Shown: positions 1 through 9,200 of the stretch, one piece after another
Position numbering within the stretch: the first letter of the stretch is position 1
Layout of the letters: each line of letters begins with the position of its first letter
NCBI GenBank assembly: GCA_905214675.1
Contig: CAJMMS010000038.1
Coordinates: 1 to 16,597 of the forward strand
Source: an uncultured bacterium
GTDB lineage: Bacteria > Bacillota > Clostridia > Lachnospirales > Lachnospiraceae
Direction: 5' to 3'
DNA: 16,597 nucleotides
The notes under the pieces: model-generated
Told to the model about the DNA's origin: nothing
Databases searched by the model: none
The model's input: the letters and a program-made list of their open reading frames with translations, nothing else
Translations under genes and position numbers: made by a program

Positions 1-676
1 AGAAGATATCCGGGTTCTGTGCAGAACCTCTCTGGCAAGGATGGTTCGGGTTCAGTGCATGTTTACGGAATGCATCGATTGCATCCATATCTGCCATATC
101 CTTCAGATCTTCATAATCCCATGTTTCGATCTTCTGGATCTCGTGAGATGTACGGAAACCGTCAAAGAAGTTGATGAACGGGATACGTCCTTTGATTGCT
201 GCCAGATGAGCAACCGGTGTCAGGTCCATAACTTCCTGTACGCTGGATTCGCAAAGCATTGCACATCCAGTCTGACGACAGGCATAGATATCGGAATGAT
301 CACCGAAGATTGACAGTGCGTGGCTTGCCAGTGCACGTGCAGAAACGTTGAATACGCCCGGAAGCTGCTCGCCTGCGATCTTGTACAGGTTCGGGATCAT
401 CAGCAGAAGACCCTGAGAAGCTGTGTAGGTAGTTGTCAGGGCACCTGCTGCCAGAGAGCCGTGTACCGTACCTGCTGCACCTGCCTCGGACTGCATCTCT
501 GTTACCTGAACTTCCTGTCCGAAAATATTTTTTCTTCCCTGAGTTGCCCATTCATCTGTTGCCTCCGCCATAACAGATGAAGGTGTGATAGGATAGATAG
601 CTGCAACGTCTGTGTATGCATAAGAAGCATGAGCTGCTGCATGGTTACCATCCATGGTCTTCATTTTTCTAGCCAT
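1..676 (-). CDS. nifJ: pyruvate:ferredoxin (flavodoxin) oxidoreductase, N-terminal 225 residues (runs off the left edge)
   Basis: This enzyme oxidatively decarboxylates pyruvate to acetyl-CoA and CO2 in the cytoplasm and passes the electrons to ferredoxin. It is central to fermentation in strict anaerobes. The visible part is domain I of the homodimeric clostridial type, whose usual length is about 1170-1180 residues. YPITPSS places Thr31, the motif around residue 64 places Glu64, and VSARALASH places Arg114. These are the positions known from the Desulfovibrio africanus enzyme for pyruvate and thiamine diphosphate contacts. The start is the ATG at 676, preceded at good spacing by AAGGAGG. 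The remaining thiamine diphosphate and Fe-S domains lie outside the window. The gene has its own promoter and is separated from the next upstream gene by a terminator. Identification is secure; only the extent is unknown. Confidence 0.96.
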   Translation of the reverse strand, partial: MARKMKTMDGNHAAAHASYAYTDVAAIYPITPSSVMAEATDEWATQGRKNIFGQEVQVTEMQSEAGAAGTVHGSLAAGALTTTYTASQGLLLMIPNLYKIAGEQLPGVFNVSARALASHALSIFGDHSDIYACRQTGCAMLCESSVQEVMDLTPVAHLAAIKGRIPFINFFDGFRTSHEIQKIETWDYEDLKDMADMDAIDAFRKHALNPNHPCQRGSAQNPDIF

Positions 677-702
677 TTTTATTATACCTCCTTAATATTT
701 GG

Positions 703-737
703 GAATTCCTTATATATGGAATTCAATTAGCATTATA
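703..737 (-). promoter_or_regulatory. nifJ promoter -10 and a palindrome at the expected transcript start
   Basis: On the minus strand a perfect -10 TATAAT lies at 737-732, with no good -35 at 17 bp. Directly downstream, where the transcript would begin, is an inverted repeat with 7-base arms (GAATTCC at 703-709, GGAATTC at 718-724) around an 8-base AT centre. It may be an operator for a repressor or a hairpin at the mRNA 5' end. It does not resemble the Rex consensus. No start site has been measured. Confidence 0.5.
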
Positions 738-854
738 CTTTACAATGGATGCCTTTGAGCTGCTTCGTACTGTGTACTCCTGCAATTCTGCCCGACATCT
801 TAAAATATTTATTACTAATTTATGATTACCCATGTATTTTTACTATAACACAAC

Positions 855-900
855 AAAAAGAAAAAGTCCATTTCCGAAACGACGGAAACAGACTCTTTTC
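855..900 (-). terminator. intrinsic terminator after the caspase-like gene
   Basis: The arms TTTCCG (871-876) and CGGAAA (883-888) enclose a 6-base loop. An outer AGTC (865-868) pairs with GACT (891-894) across 2-base internal loops. On the minus strand the stem is followed by TTTTTC TTTTT, so it fits termination of the gene ending at 961. On the plus strand it is also followed by a T-rich stretch, but no plus-strand gene points at it. The remainder of 677-960 shows only the nifJ leader and no gene. Confidence 0.75.
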
Positions 901-960
901 TTGTATTTTTTACTGTACACGTTTACACTTTTTTTACTTTTATTAGACTGTTTTTACAAA

Positions 961-3438
961 TTACTTCACCGTTACTTTCAGGGCTGCCTTTTTTCCGTTA
1001 TAAAGCTTCACCGTTATAACGGCTTTGCCTTTTTTCAGTGCCCGGATTTTTCCTTTTGCATCAACGGAAACGATCTTTGACTTACTGCTGGCATACCGGA
1101 TGCCAAAAGCAGCATTTCCTGATGGCAACTTTGCTTTGATCTGAAAGGTCTTTCCTTTTTTCAGTGTTCTGTTTTTGGCATTGAGCGTCACTTTTTTCGG
1201 TGCATCTTTGACGGTGACTTTCACACTGCGGCTTACCCCGTTTGCGGCAGTTAAGGTGATCACTGCACTTCCTTTTTTCTTTGCTTTTACTTTTCCAGCG
1301 GCATCTACGGTAGCTACTTTTGTGTTCGAGCTCTTATAGGTTATATTCTTATTCGACGCATCGGCTGGCAGGATTTCTGTTTTCAGCAGAATGCTTTCTT
1401 TCTTTCCGATCACGATACTTGCCGCTTTCTTTTCCTGTCCGGAAAAAGCAGAACGAACCGCCAGGGCAATACCCTGTACTTCTTTCTTTACTGCACTCTG
1501 AACACCGCCAGTTGCCGGTTTTTGTGTTGTATCTGGTTTTGTTACCGCAGTTGTTTCTTTCTGGGTTTCCTTCTGTGTTTCTTTTTCACTCTCCTGCTCA
1601 GACTGTGATTCACTTTCCGTTTCTGACTCTGCCTCAGACTGTGCCTCACTCTCGATTTCGCTTTCGGTTTCTGGTTCTGACTCACTTTCGATTTCGCTCT
1701 CCGGTTCCGACTCGCTTTCACCGGTTTCCGGTTCTTCTTTCCAGAATAGCCGGACTGTTTTTTGCATCTGTCTGCTTCCGGATGCATCCTGTGCCGTCAC
1801 TCTTACCGTATAAGTACCTGCTGTCACCGGATTGCCCGCTGCATCCAGTCCGTCCCAGTAAGCAATCTTCTGGCACTGTACATCCTCGTCATCCCCGTCA
1901 ATCTGGATCAGATCTGCCATCTCTTCTTGTAAAAGCGTGCGGATCACATCTCCATCTTCATCCAGCACTTCACAGGTAATAAGAGGTGCTGCCTGCAGTT
2001 CGGTATCATAATTTCCAAAATCTGCCGTAAGCTCCCATTCTTCTCCGGATGTGGCATCGTAAGTATCGTTTCCTTTCAGGATCATGGCATCCAGCACGGA
2101 ATCTTTGGCAGCCGATGCTGCAAACGGAATCATATAAGCATATTTTGCATGATCTGCCAGCACCATACAGCCATAGAATCCGGTTTCCAGTTCTTCGTCT
2201 GGTTCCGTCAACTGGATCTCAAAGCTTCCATCTCCCTTTTTCAGCGATACACCCTCCTGCCCCTGCATGGAAATCCCGGCTCCGTCCGCAAAGTCCATCA
2301 GTCTATCTGTTTCTGTTACCAGAAACAGAAGCTGTTGCAGACTCCAGGAATCCTCTGCATAATACCAGGCAATCTGCGCCGTTCCCTTTTTCTCTGCCTG
2401 ATAAGAAACTTCCAGATTCCTGCTTCCATCTGTTTTTTTCCGCACCACTGCCTTTTCAAAAGTTGCATCTGCCGGCTGGTCCGTCGTTGGCAGAAAAACG
2501 TTTTCGCTGTCAGACGGATACATTTTCATATGATTGGCAACGCAGTGATTCTGCACAAACGTCTTCACTTCATTAAATGTAATATCACCATCACCATTAA
2601 AATCCGCCGGTGAAACGCCAAGGGATGCCTGTGCCACACCAAGTTCCGTTTCTGCCAGTTCCGCATTGATGCCGCTTCCATACACCAGCGCACCGGTAAA
2701 AATACCGTAGGAAGATGCCACACCTTCCATTTCATCCGGATCGCCCCCTCTTATGACCTGATTGGAAAGTTCCCCGCTCTGTGCGGCTGTCAGAATAAAG
2801 AAGCGTTCATTATTAAGTGCCGTCCTGCTCTGTCTGCCCGTTTTCTGTTTCTCCGCTTTCGCAAAAGCATCCGTAAAGTTTTCTACAAAGGCTGCCGCCT
2901 CATCCTGATAAGAAACGCTCTCCTCCAGACTCTGAAGCCCTATGCTCCTTGTCTGTCCGGTCATGCCCCCACTGTAGCAGCAATCCAGGATCAGGACATT
3001 TTTTCCTTTGATACCATCAAAACAGTCATACAATTCCTGGGCTGAAAGACCTGTTCCGATTTCCAGGCTGAGTCCATTTTTCTGGCCATGCCCGGAATAA
3101 TAGAAATAATTGATATCGTCCTCTGTCGCATCCGCAAAAGCCGCCTGGATCTGCTCTTTAATCCCGCTTTTTGTCGTTACTCCCTCTTTTTCCTTTACGG
3201 TAATTGCAATCTGGTCGTTTCCATACGCCTTCTGAAGCATACGGCTTACATTCACGCCGTCATTCTGTGGCCCCGGTGTCAGATCATCTGCGGTTCCTTT
3301 GTAGTCACCGCGTGTTACCAGAAGTGCCCGGTACTGCGGCTCTGCGGCATGGCTCTCCATGCCCGGAAGTGCAAATGCCGCCAGCAGACATCCTGCTCCG
3401 ATCATCAGCTTCTGTACTGTTTTCATTTTCTTTTTCAT
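961..3438 (-). CDS. secreted caspase-like (C14 fold) cysteine peptidase with C-terminal Big_2 domains
   Basis: Probable exported cysteine endopeptidase of 825 residues. A signal peptide covers about residues 1-31 (MKKKMK start, hydrophobic core, ESHAA cleavage region). The caspase-type domain covers about 35-255. YSGHGQ supplies the His (117) and LILDCCYSG the Cys (154), the dyad of clan CD. An EF-hand/dockerin-like loop, DFNGDGDITFNE (279-290), could bind calcium. Residues about 520-565 resemble an FlgD-type Ig fold. A Ser/Glu/Thr-rich linker (571-630) leads to two Big_2-like domains (about 668-744 and 748-825). Substrate and target are unknown. Bacterial caspase-fold enzymes often cut after Arg or Lys, but that is not readable here. 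No LPXTG signal is visible; attachment may go through the basic Big_2 tail. The ATG at 3438 follows AGGAGGGCG. Gene function class is fairly sure, role is not. Confidence 0.85.
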   Translation of the reverse strand: MKKKMKTVQKLMIGAGCLLAAFALPGMESHAAEPQYRALLVTRGDYKGTADDLTPGPQNDGVNVSRMLQKAYGNDQIAITVKEKEGVTTKSGIKEQIQAAFADATEDDINYFYYSGHGQKNGLSLEIGTGLSAQELYDCFDGIKGKNVLILDCCYSGGMTGQTRSIGLQSLEESVSYQDEAAAFVENFTDAFAKAEKQKTGRQSRTALNNERFFILTAAQSGELSNQVIRGGDPDEMEGVASSYGIFTGALVYGSGINAELAETELGVAQASLGVSPADFNGDGDITFNEVKTFVQNHCVANHMKMYPSDSENVFLPTTDQPADATFEKAVVRKKTDGSRNLEVSYQAEKKGTAQIAWYYAEDSWSLQQLLFLVTETDRLMDFADGAGISMQGQEGVSLKKGDGSFEIQLTEPDEELETGFYGCMVLADHAKYAYMIPFAASAAKDSVLDAMILKGNDTYDATSGEEWELTADFGNYDTELQAAPLITCEVLDEDGDVIRTLLQEEMADLIQIDGDDEDVQCQKIAYWDGLDAAGNPVTAGTYTVRVTAQDASGSRQMQKTVRLFWKEEPETGESESEPESEIESESEPETESEIESEAQSEAESETESESQSEQESEKETQKETQKETTAVTKPDTTQKPATGGVQSAVKKEVQGIALAVRSAFSGQEKKAASIVIGKKESILLKTEILPADASNKNITYKSSNTKVATVDAAGKVKAKKKGSAVITLTAANGVSRSVKVTVKDAPKKVTLNAKNRTLKKGKTFQIKAKLPSGNAAFGIRYASSKSKIVSVDAKGKIRALKKGKAVITVKLYNGKKAALKVTVK

Positions 3439-3507
3439 TTTTCGCCCTCCTGCGGCTCTCTTTCATATAAAATATATCATCTTATACGAAGTTCTTATGT
3501 TTTCTGA

Positions 3508-4553
3508 CTATTTTTCTTCATCCTCATGTTTTACATGAATCTCCGGTATTGCTACCGTATCGTAAGTAATGCTCTCGTCCCGAATCCACAGATTCCAGAA
3601 GAAAGTACCGCTGCATCGTAATCGCGTCCCATAATGTTAAATACCACAAAATACGCAAATACAAACATCAGGATCACCTGTCCTCCAAGCAGGATCACCA
3701 GTGGCAGTGCCAGAGACGCCAGTTGCCAGAGTTTCAAAGTGATCATGGCAATGCCAAGGAACAGCGACAGACAGATACCACCAAGGTCATTGATCTCGCC
3801 CATATAGATCATAAATTTGCCGGAATATTCCCCGACATTCCGGATCAGTGCAAACACCAACAGCAGAAATACCAGCAGTGCAGTTCCTCCTTTTTATCAA
3901 AGAAAAGCCGGGTCAGTTCTTTTACCGTATTTTCAGACACACGGTCATTTGCCAGCAGTACCGCCTGTACACATACGGTATGGATTTCTTCCTTCTGACC
4001 GCTGTAAGTATCTGCCGGTATCTCATAAGTCGCATAAGTGCCATAGGCTTTTTCCAGCTTTTCTGCCTCTTTTTCTCCTACTTCCAGGAAGCGGATCTCA
4101 CACTGTCTTGCCAGTTCCTCGATCGCAGTTGTCTGAATACCTGCCGTACAGAAAAATGCATCAATCTCTCCATCTTTTAATTTCTGTGCAGCGCTGGCAT
4201 AATTCAGATGGACCGCTTCAAACATACGCTCCGAAATCCCGTTCACCTGCAAAATCTGTAATGCATTTTTTTCGGTTCCGGAACTGGCTTCTTCTACCAT
4301 ATCCTCCTGTGCGATTGCAAGCTGTACATAATTTTCAGAGAGCAGACGGATATTTGCTGCTGAACCCGCTGTTGTCTTTACTTCCAGTTCATCCATGCCA
4401 TTTTCCGATGCAAGCTGCACAAAATTTGTCGCAAACGTATGATAGATACCCCCCTGGCGGCGCCGCCCCAAATTTGATCTTTCCGCTCTTTGCACTGCAC
4501 CCGGTAAGTAACAGCACCGTACAAAGCCCGCAGACCAGCCACTTTTTCTTCAC
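3508..4553 (-). pseudogene. broken mosaic: TAXI solute-binding lipoprotein head, GltS symporter fragment, unidentified tail
   Basis: The intact first part starts at GTG 4553 behind GGAGGT and encodes a lipoprotein signal peptide (LLLTGC lipobox) followed by KIKFGAA. A run of six Gs on the minus strand (4449-4454) then shifts the frame; with five Gs it would read on into GGIYHTFATNF, typical of TAXI-family TRAP solute receptors. That frame continues to about 3886 (FFDKKEEL). There it meets, in another frame, an internal piece of the sodium/glutamate symporter GltS (about 3580-3887; motifs LSLFLGIAMITLKLW, GRDYDAAV, CGFG). The piece breaks off after CGFG, before the family's conserved last 50-odd residues. 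A third frame then encodes an acidic tail ending DEEK and a stop at 3508. All three segments are in different frames, so no normal protein is expected. TAXI receptors beside GltS-like carriers would be a sensible pairing, but that is inference. An assembly error cannot be excluded. Confidence 0.8.
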
Positions 4554-4589
4554 ATTACCACCTCCATATTCTGTTCGTAATGTTAAAAA

Positions 4590-4625
4590 AGGAGAAATTT
4601 TCGCAGTTCGCTGAAAATTTCTCCT
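4590..4625 (-). terminator. strong intrinsic terminator or attenuator between the fucosidase and the TAXI-like gene
   Basis: A near-perfect inverted repeat has 12-base arms (AGGAGAAATTTT and its complement) and an inner CAG/CTG stem closed by TTCG, leaving a 2-base bulge. On the minus strand it is followed by TTTTTT. It can end the fucosidase operon, about 130 bp past that stop. It also lies downstream of a good promoter at 4675-4703 and upstream of the GTG at 4553, so it would sit in that gene's leader as an attenuator. Confidence 0.85.
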
Positions 4626-4651
4626 AAAATTTAAGATATATTACTTCTTCC

Positions 4652-4671
4652 ATCACGAAACTATTCGTGAT
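4652..4671. promoter_or_regulatory. perfect hairpin/operator-like inverted repeat at a predicted transcript start
   Basis: The arms are ATCACGAA and TTCGTGAT (8 bp, perfect) around a 4-base loop. The repeat begins 4 bases past the -10 box of the promoter at 4675-4703. It could be a repressor operator covering the start site or a 5' hairpin of the leader RNA. Confidence 0.55.
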
Positions 4672-4674
4672 TCT

Positions 4675-4703
4675 ATTATATAATTTTTCTGGCGATTGGT
4701 CAA
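4675..4703 (-). promoter_or_regulatory. near-consensus sigma-A promoter for the TAXI-like gene
   Basis: On the minus strand TTGACC (4703-4698), a 17-base spacer and a perfect TATAAT (4680-4675) form the best promoter match in the window. The predicted start is near 4668, giving a leader of about 115 bases with two hairpins before the GTG at 4553. The -35 overlaps the copy of the permease-gene stop region (4700-4719), so it may have arisen where an upstream gene once ended. Confidence 0.7.
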
Positions 4704-4719
4704 CCAGAATAACGCAGTG
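4700..4719 (+). repeat. left copy of a 20-bp direct repeat, identical to the permease gene 3' end
   Basis: TCAACCAGAATAACGCAGTG occurs here and again at 12302-12321 in the same orientation, with no mismatch. At the right copy these bases encode the last residues and stop (LRYSG-stop) of the FtsX-type permease. Here they lie in non-coding DNA just past the fucosidase operon. Identity stops abruptly on both sides, as for an att-like or target-site duplication. Confidence 0.85.
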
Positions 4720-4752
4720 TCAAAAGCACAAACAAGATCCCATTTGTTCGGT

Positions 4753-6264
4753 TTAATAAGTCAGAATATCGGAATAATAAGTCTTTACACTGCCATCGGT
4801 ATTTTGATAAGAAACATATGCCCTGGCATACCACTTTTCACTCTTAGTCTTGCAAGCCAGTTTTGCCACAAAAGTACCATTATTTGCTGTGCTGGTTGAT
4901 TTTGTCCTTTTGGTTCTGATCGCATATTTCTTAAAATCTTCCTCATTACCGTTGTAGTATTGTTCCCAGCCTTGCTGGTCTGTAATCACTACACCATGTT
5001 CTACTACCGTATATTTCTTTGGTACCGAACGTTTCACTGTAAAGGAACGTTTTCTGGCACTATTGTTCCAGCTTGTGCTTAACAATGTTCTAATTGTTTC
5101 ATCTTCTATTGTTACATTGCTATAATCAGTTGTGAGATCCATATCCTCTACTACATAAAATATATAGCAAGCAGATGTGGAAATTACATTCTTATCCCAT
5201 TTCCATCCCACAAATTTCTGACTGTTCTGTATCTCTGGTGCTGTTACGGTTACTTTCGTCAGCACTGGCACGTAAACCCAATTCACATCGGAATCACTTC
5301 CGCTCTCTGACTCGGCTCCTTCCTCTGCAGTGATCGTTGCTGCTGTCGGTACGGAAATTTTATAGAGCTGCTCCAGATTTTCAACTGCGGCTGTCAATTC
5401 ACTTGATGCGGCTGCTACGCGTGCGGCATCTATATCTGTGGTTACCTTAGATGCGCCTTCTTCTGCATTTGCTGCTTTGATATCATTCAGTACAACGTTC
5501 GCTGCTGCTAACCTCATATCCAGTGCTTCTGTCGTTGTTCTGGTATATTTTTTACCATTACTCTTAACTGCATTCGCCTGATCAATTGCCTTTTCCAGAG
5601 AATCTCTGTCTACTACCTGCATTGTGATATCAGCCGTAAAATTCTGCTCAACTCCTTCATAAGTCACGGTCAAAGTCTTTTCTCCCGTCTCGCTTAAATC
5701 AGGATTGGAAACCGTATACTGATCTGCGTTAAGAACAGTGGTGTTGCCATTACTGTCTTTTACGCTTACCTGCATACCGGACAGATCCAGTGCTTCACCG
5801 ATTCCATAGATACATTTTGTCGGTGCTGTCACTTCAATTTCCGTCTCTTTGACTTTAGTAGAAACCAGTTCTACATCAAATTTATCTGTCTGTGCACTGT
5901 TTGTAGGCGGTGCGGTAAACACCAGCACTCCGTTACCAGGGTTTGTCACTTCTACTTCAAATTCGGTCGCTCTGGTCTGACTTACATCGCTTGATCCTGC
6001 CTGACATTCTCCAGCAGTAATGTTTCCTGCTTCATCTGACCATGTATATTTGTTGCTCGGACCGCCACTTCGGTAAGTTGCTGTAAACTTATAAGTACCT
6101 GCTACTTCTGCGTGATATGGAATCTTAATCTTATCCCCGCTGTTCATACAATTTACAAACCAACCATTGCCTGCCCAGCTTCCTTTCGCAATCTGCAAAG
6201 GATAGCTTTCGTTTGTTCCTGTATTCACAAGCTCTGCGGATTCTGCCTCCAGGACTACAGACTG
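4753..6264 (-). repeat. duplicated C-terminal coding block, fucosidase copy
   Basis: The segment encodes CBM6/35-like, Big, FIVAR and tail modules, collinear with the end of the upstream gene (9592-11292). Strong shared stretches include NWVYVPV, KRSFTVKRSVPK, HGVVITD and TANNGTFVAKL. The other copy has one extra FIVAR-like segment (about residues 352-420 there). Nucleotide similarity is also visible in the tail, so this is duplication or gene conversion and not just shared folds. Confidence 0.8.
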
Positions 6265-9200
6265 ACCTTTTCGCATTGGAAATACAAATCGATTATCTTC
6301 TGTATGTTTTGCAACTTTCAGTGTAACTTCTAATTTGTCAAGCTGCGGTCCTTTGAATCCGGAAGGCGGAGTAAGTACCAACACCCCTTCTCCTGCTTCT
6401 TTCACCAGAATATCCACACTGAATGTACTGACTGTCAGATTGTTGTTAATTTTTGTTGACGGGCACTCTGCCGTTACAGCATCTATTCTGCCCGCCTCAT
6501 CTGAAAAAGTAACTTTATTCAGGGCACCGCTTCGATAAGTTCCGGTAATGGTATAGATTCCCGGCTTTTCTGCTTTGTAAGCATATTTCAGAACATCTTT
6601 GTATGCCATACAGTTCACAAATCCGCCATTGCTTGCCCAGCTCTGTCCGTTTACTACCGTCATCGGCCAGTTTGGATCTGAATCAGATTCCTGGCTGTTG
6701 ATCACCTCGGTTGCAAATTCTGCCTCTATGATCTCACTGCTTCCTTCCTCATCTGGAAACACAGCCGGATCTGCCTCTGTATACTTTTCTCTTGCAACCA
6801 GAGCTTCTTTTGCAAACTTCAGGGTATCATATGCGGCCGTCATCTGATCTACACTGGAATTTTCATTTTCCAGAACAGATTTTGCTTCTGTCAGTACTTT
6901 GGCAAATTCCTGCCATCCGGAAACATATGCATGTTCGTACAGTGAACTGCATTCACTGACCAGATCTTTTAATGAATCACTCGCAATCGTTTCGCTATCA
7001 AGGATTGTGATCTTTGCGGAGCCATTGAATCCAATGATCACATTGCTGTCTTCCGAAGCTTTCTCCATCTCAATGGTGAATACACGGTTTCCTGTTTTGT
7101 TAGTATTTCGTCTTGTTTTTGCCACTACCAGTGTTTTTTCTGATTCGCCGTCCTTAAAGGTAACATCCTGTACCATTTCTGTATCAAAATCATCCTGGAT
7201 CGCACTTCCCGGATTTGGCTGGAGCCTTACTGTAACATCACCTTTTGTTCCGCCGATACGTTTAAGTTTCATCTCCAGTTCCGAGTCCTCATTCATCGTG
7301 TACTCGGAATTCTCCAGCTCGATCATTCCGGCGCCGCCATTGTTGATCACAGCCGCTGCCTCAATTCCGATCGCTGCATTTGTCTTCGTCACCAGTTTCA
7401 ATATATGTTCCTTATCATCCAGATCGTCCGATTCAAAAATTGAAACACCCGTTGCTCTTGATGATGCCTTTGTATTGATCGTTCCTACCAGAACGTCATC
7501 AATATAAATATCTGCCTCTCCATGTCCCGGATCTTTTGTACCAAGCAGATAAATTTTGCTTCCGGTAAAGCTAAATTCCATTGTCGCATTTGCTACGTTG
7601 GAATAAGTATTCTGACCATTGATATACTGGGAACCAGTCTGCGGATTCCATCCTGTTGCTGAAAACTTCATACCTGCATCATTGACACTGGTTGTCTCCA
7701 TACCTTCCGGCATTGCACCGCTTAACTGAAATCCTTTACTTGCTTTGTAGATTCCGACTTCACTGAGCATCGGCACTTTTCCTGAAGTTGTGCCGACCGT
7801 GATCCGTACCTGTTTTGCAGAAACCGGTGCTGTTCTGACCAGTCTCTTCGCTCCTACGGTAACTCCGCTTTTGAGCGTCTGCCACTGGCTGTCATCATCT
7901 GTCTTGTATTCAATCTTATAACTATTGATATGCTGACCATTCTGGATTGCTTCTTCCAGTGATACCACGTCAAATGTCTTTGCCGTATTCCATTTTACGG
8001 TGAGACTGCCGCTGTTGCTTCCATCATCCGTTGTCCAGTAAGTGTCATCGTCTGCATCAACAGTATTGCCCGGTTTAAATGCAGTATCATTGCCGCGCAC
8101 ACTGCTTGCCTCAATCACTGCATCAGACGCCTGTGCCAGATTCTTCTGGAATGTATCCCGGATGTTCTCTCCGAACTCTTCCACGCGGTTTAAGATCGCA
8201 GTATCTACCGTTCCTTTGTTATTTGGCGGAACGTTCAGAAGCATAACCGCATTATGTCCAACTGATCCAAAATACATATTTGCCAGATCGCTGACCGATT
8301 TCGGTGTACATTTCTTGGTTCCCCAGAACCACCCGGATGTAATTCGTCCGTCACACTCCGGCACCGTCCATTTGTTTCCATCCTCAAAACCGATTGTATA
8401 AGTATTGGTACTGTCTTCATTATTTGCCAGTGTATTGGCATCCAGATCCGCTTTTGATTTTGACCAGGTATCTTCGTATGCCAGTCCATTTTCATTGCCA
8501 ATCCATCGGACGGTTGTATAGGCTTTCGCTCCAAAAAGCAGACAGTCTGCATCGTATCCGGCTGCTTTTCCTTCGTATTTCTGGATCGTTGCAAACCATT
8601 TGTTAAAGTCATACTCCTGTGCATTGGCACCGCTGCCCTTTGCACCATCCATCCAGACTTCTACAAAGTGACCGTTATTTCCATACTTCTTACTTCCAAG
8701 GATCTCTGTTAATTGATTGTTGTAATATTCATTATAATCCAGTACATCGTTTTCTTTCGTTGTCGCATTACCATCCGAATCATAATATCCATAAGACGGT
8801 TCGTGGATATCCCATGGTGACAAATACAGTCCCATATCCATATCGTACTTCGTGCAGGCTGCCGAAATCTCTGCCAAAATATCTCCCTGTCCGTTTTTAT
8901 ATTTGGTAGAGGAAACATCGTAAGTCGTGTAAGCGCTTGCCCAGATGCAGAAACCATCATGATGCTTCGCTGTCACGATCAGCTTTTTGAATCCTGCATT
9001 CTGTAAGGTACGGACAAGCGTATCAGCATCAAAATCATTGCTTAGTGTAAAAATATCTGCCGGTGACTTGCTTCCGTAACTTTCCCCCCATTCCACTTCG
9101 TTAAACGTATTTGGACCAAAATGGCAGAACGCTGCCAGTTCATCTTTCTGGTATTTGTACTGGTTTGCATCTGGAATAACGTCATCTGCTTCCGGTGCTG

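Noticed and set aside
1560..1735. Possible tandem repeat or CRISPR-like array
   Set aside because: The repeats are short degenerate Ser/Glu/Thr codons of a protein linker, with no constant repeat or unique spacers.
1320..1979. 219-residue plus-strand open frame opposite the Ser/Glu-rich linker
   Set aside because: It is an artefact of the repetitive Ser/Glu codons on the other strand; no start signal and an implausible Ser/Pro/Arg-rich composition.
3878..3895. Programmed -1 frameshift joining the TAXI and GltS segments
   Set aside because: There is an A5 run and a GGAGG nearby, but the in-frame heptamer is not a proper A-AAA-AAG slip site. The symporter piece also lacks both ends, so decay is simpler.
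4590..4671. T-box or another known riboswitch in the leader
   Set aside because: The leader is too short for a T-box, and I see no conserved motif of any riboswitch class I know.
6899..7507. 202-residue plus-strand open frame inside the fucosidase gene
   Set aside because: Antisense of a secure coding region with no ribosome binding site and no recognisable domain.
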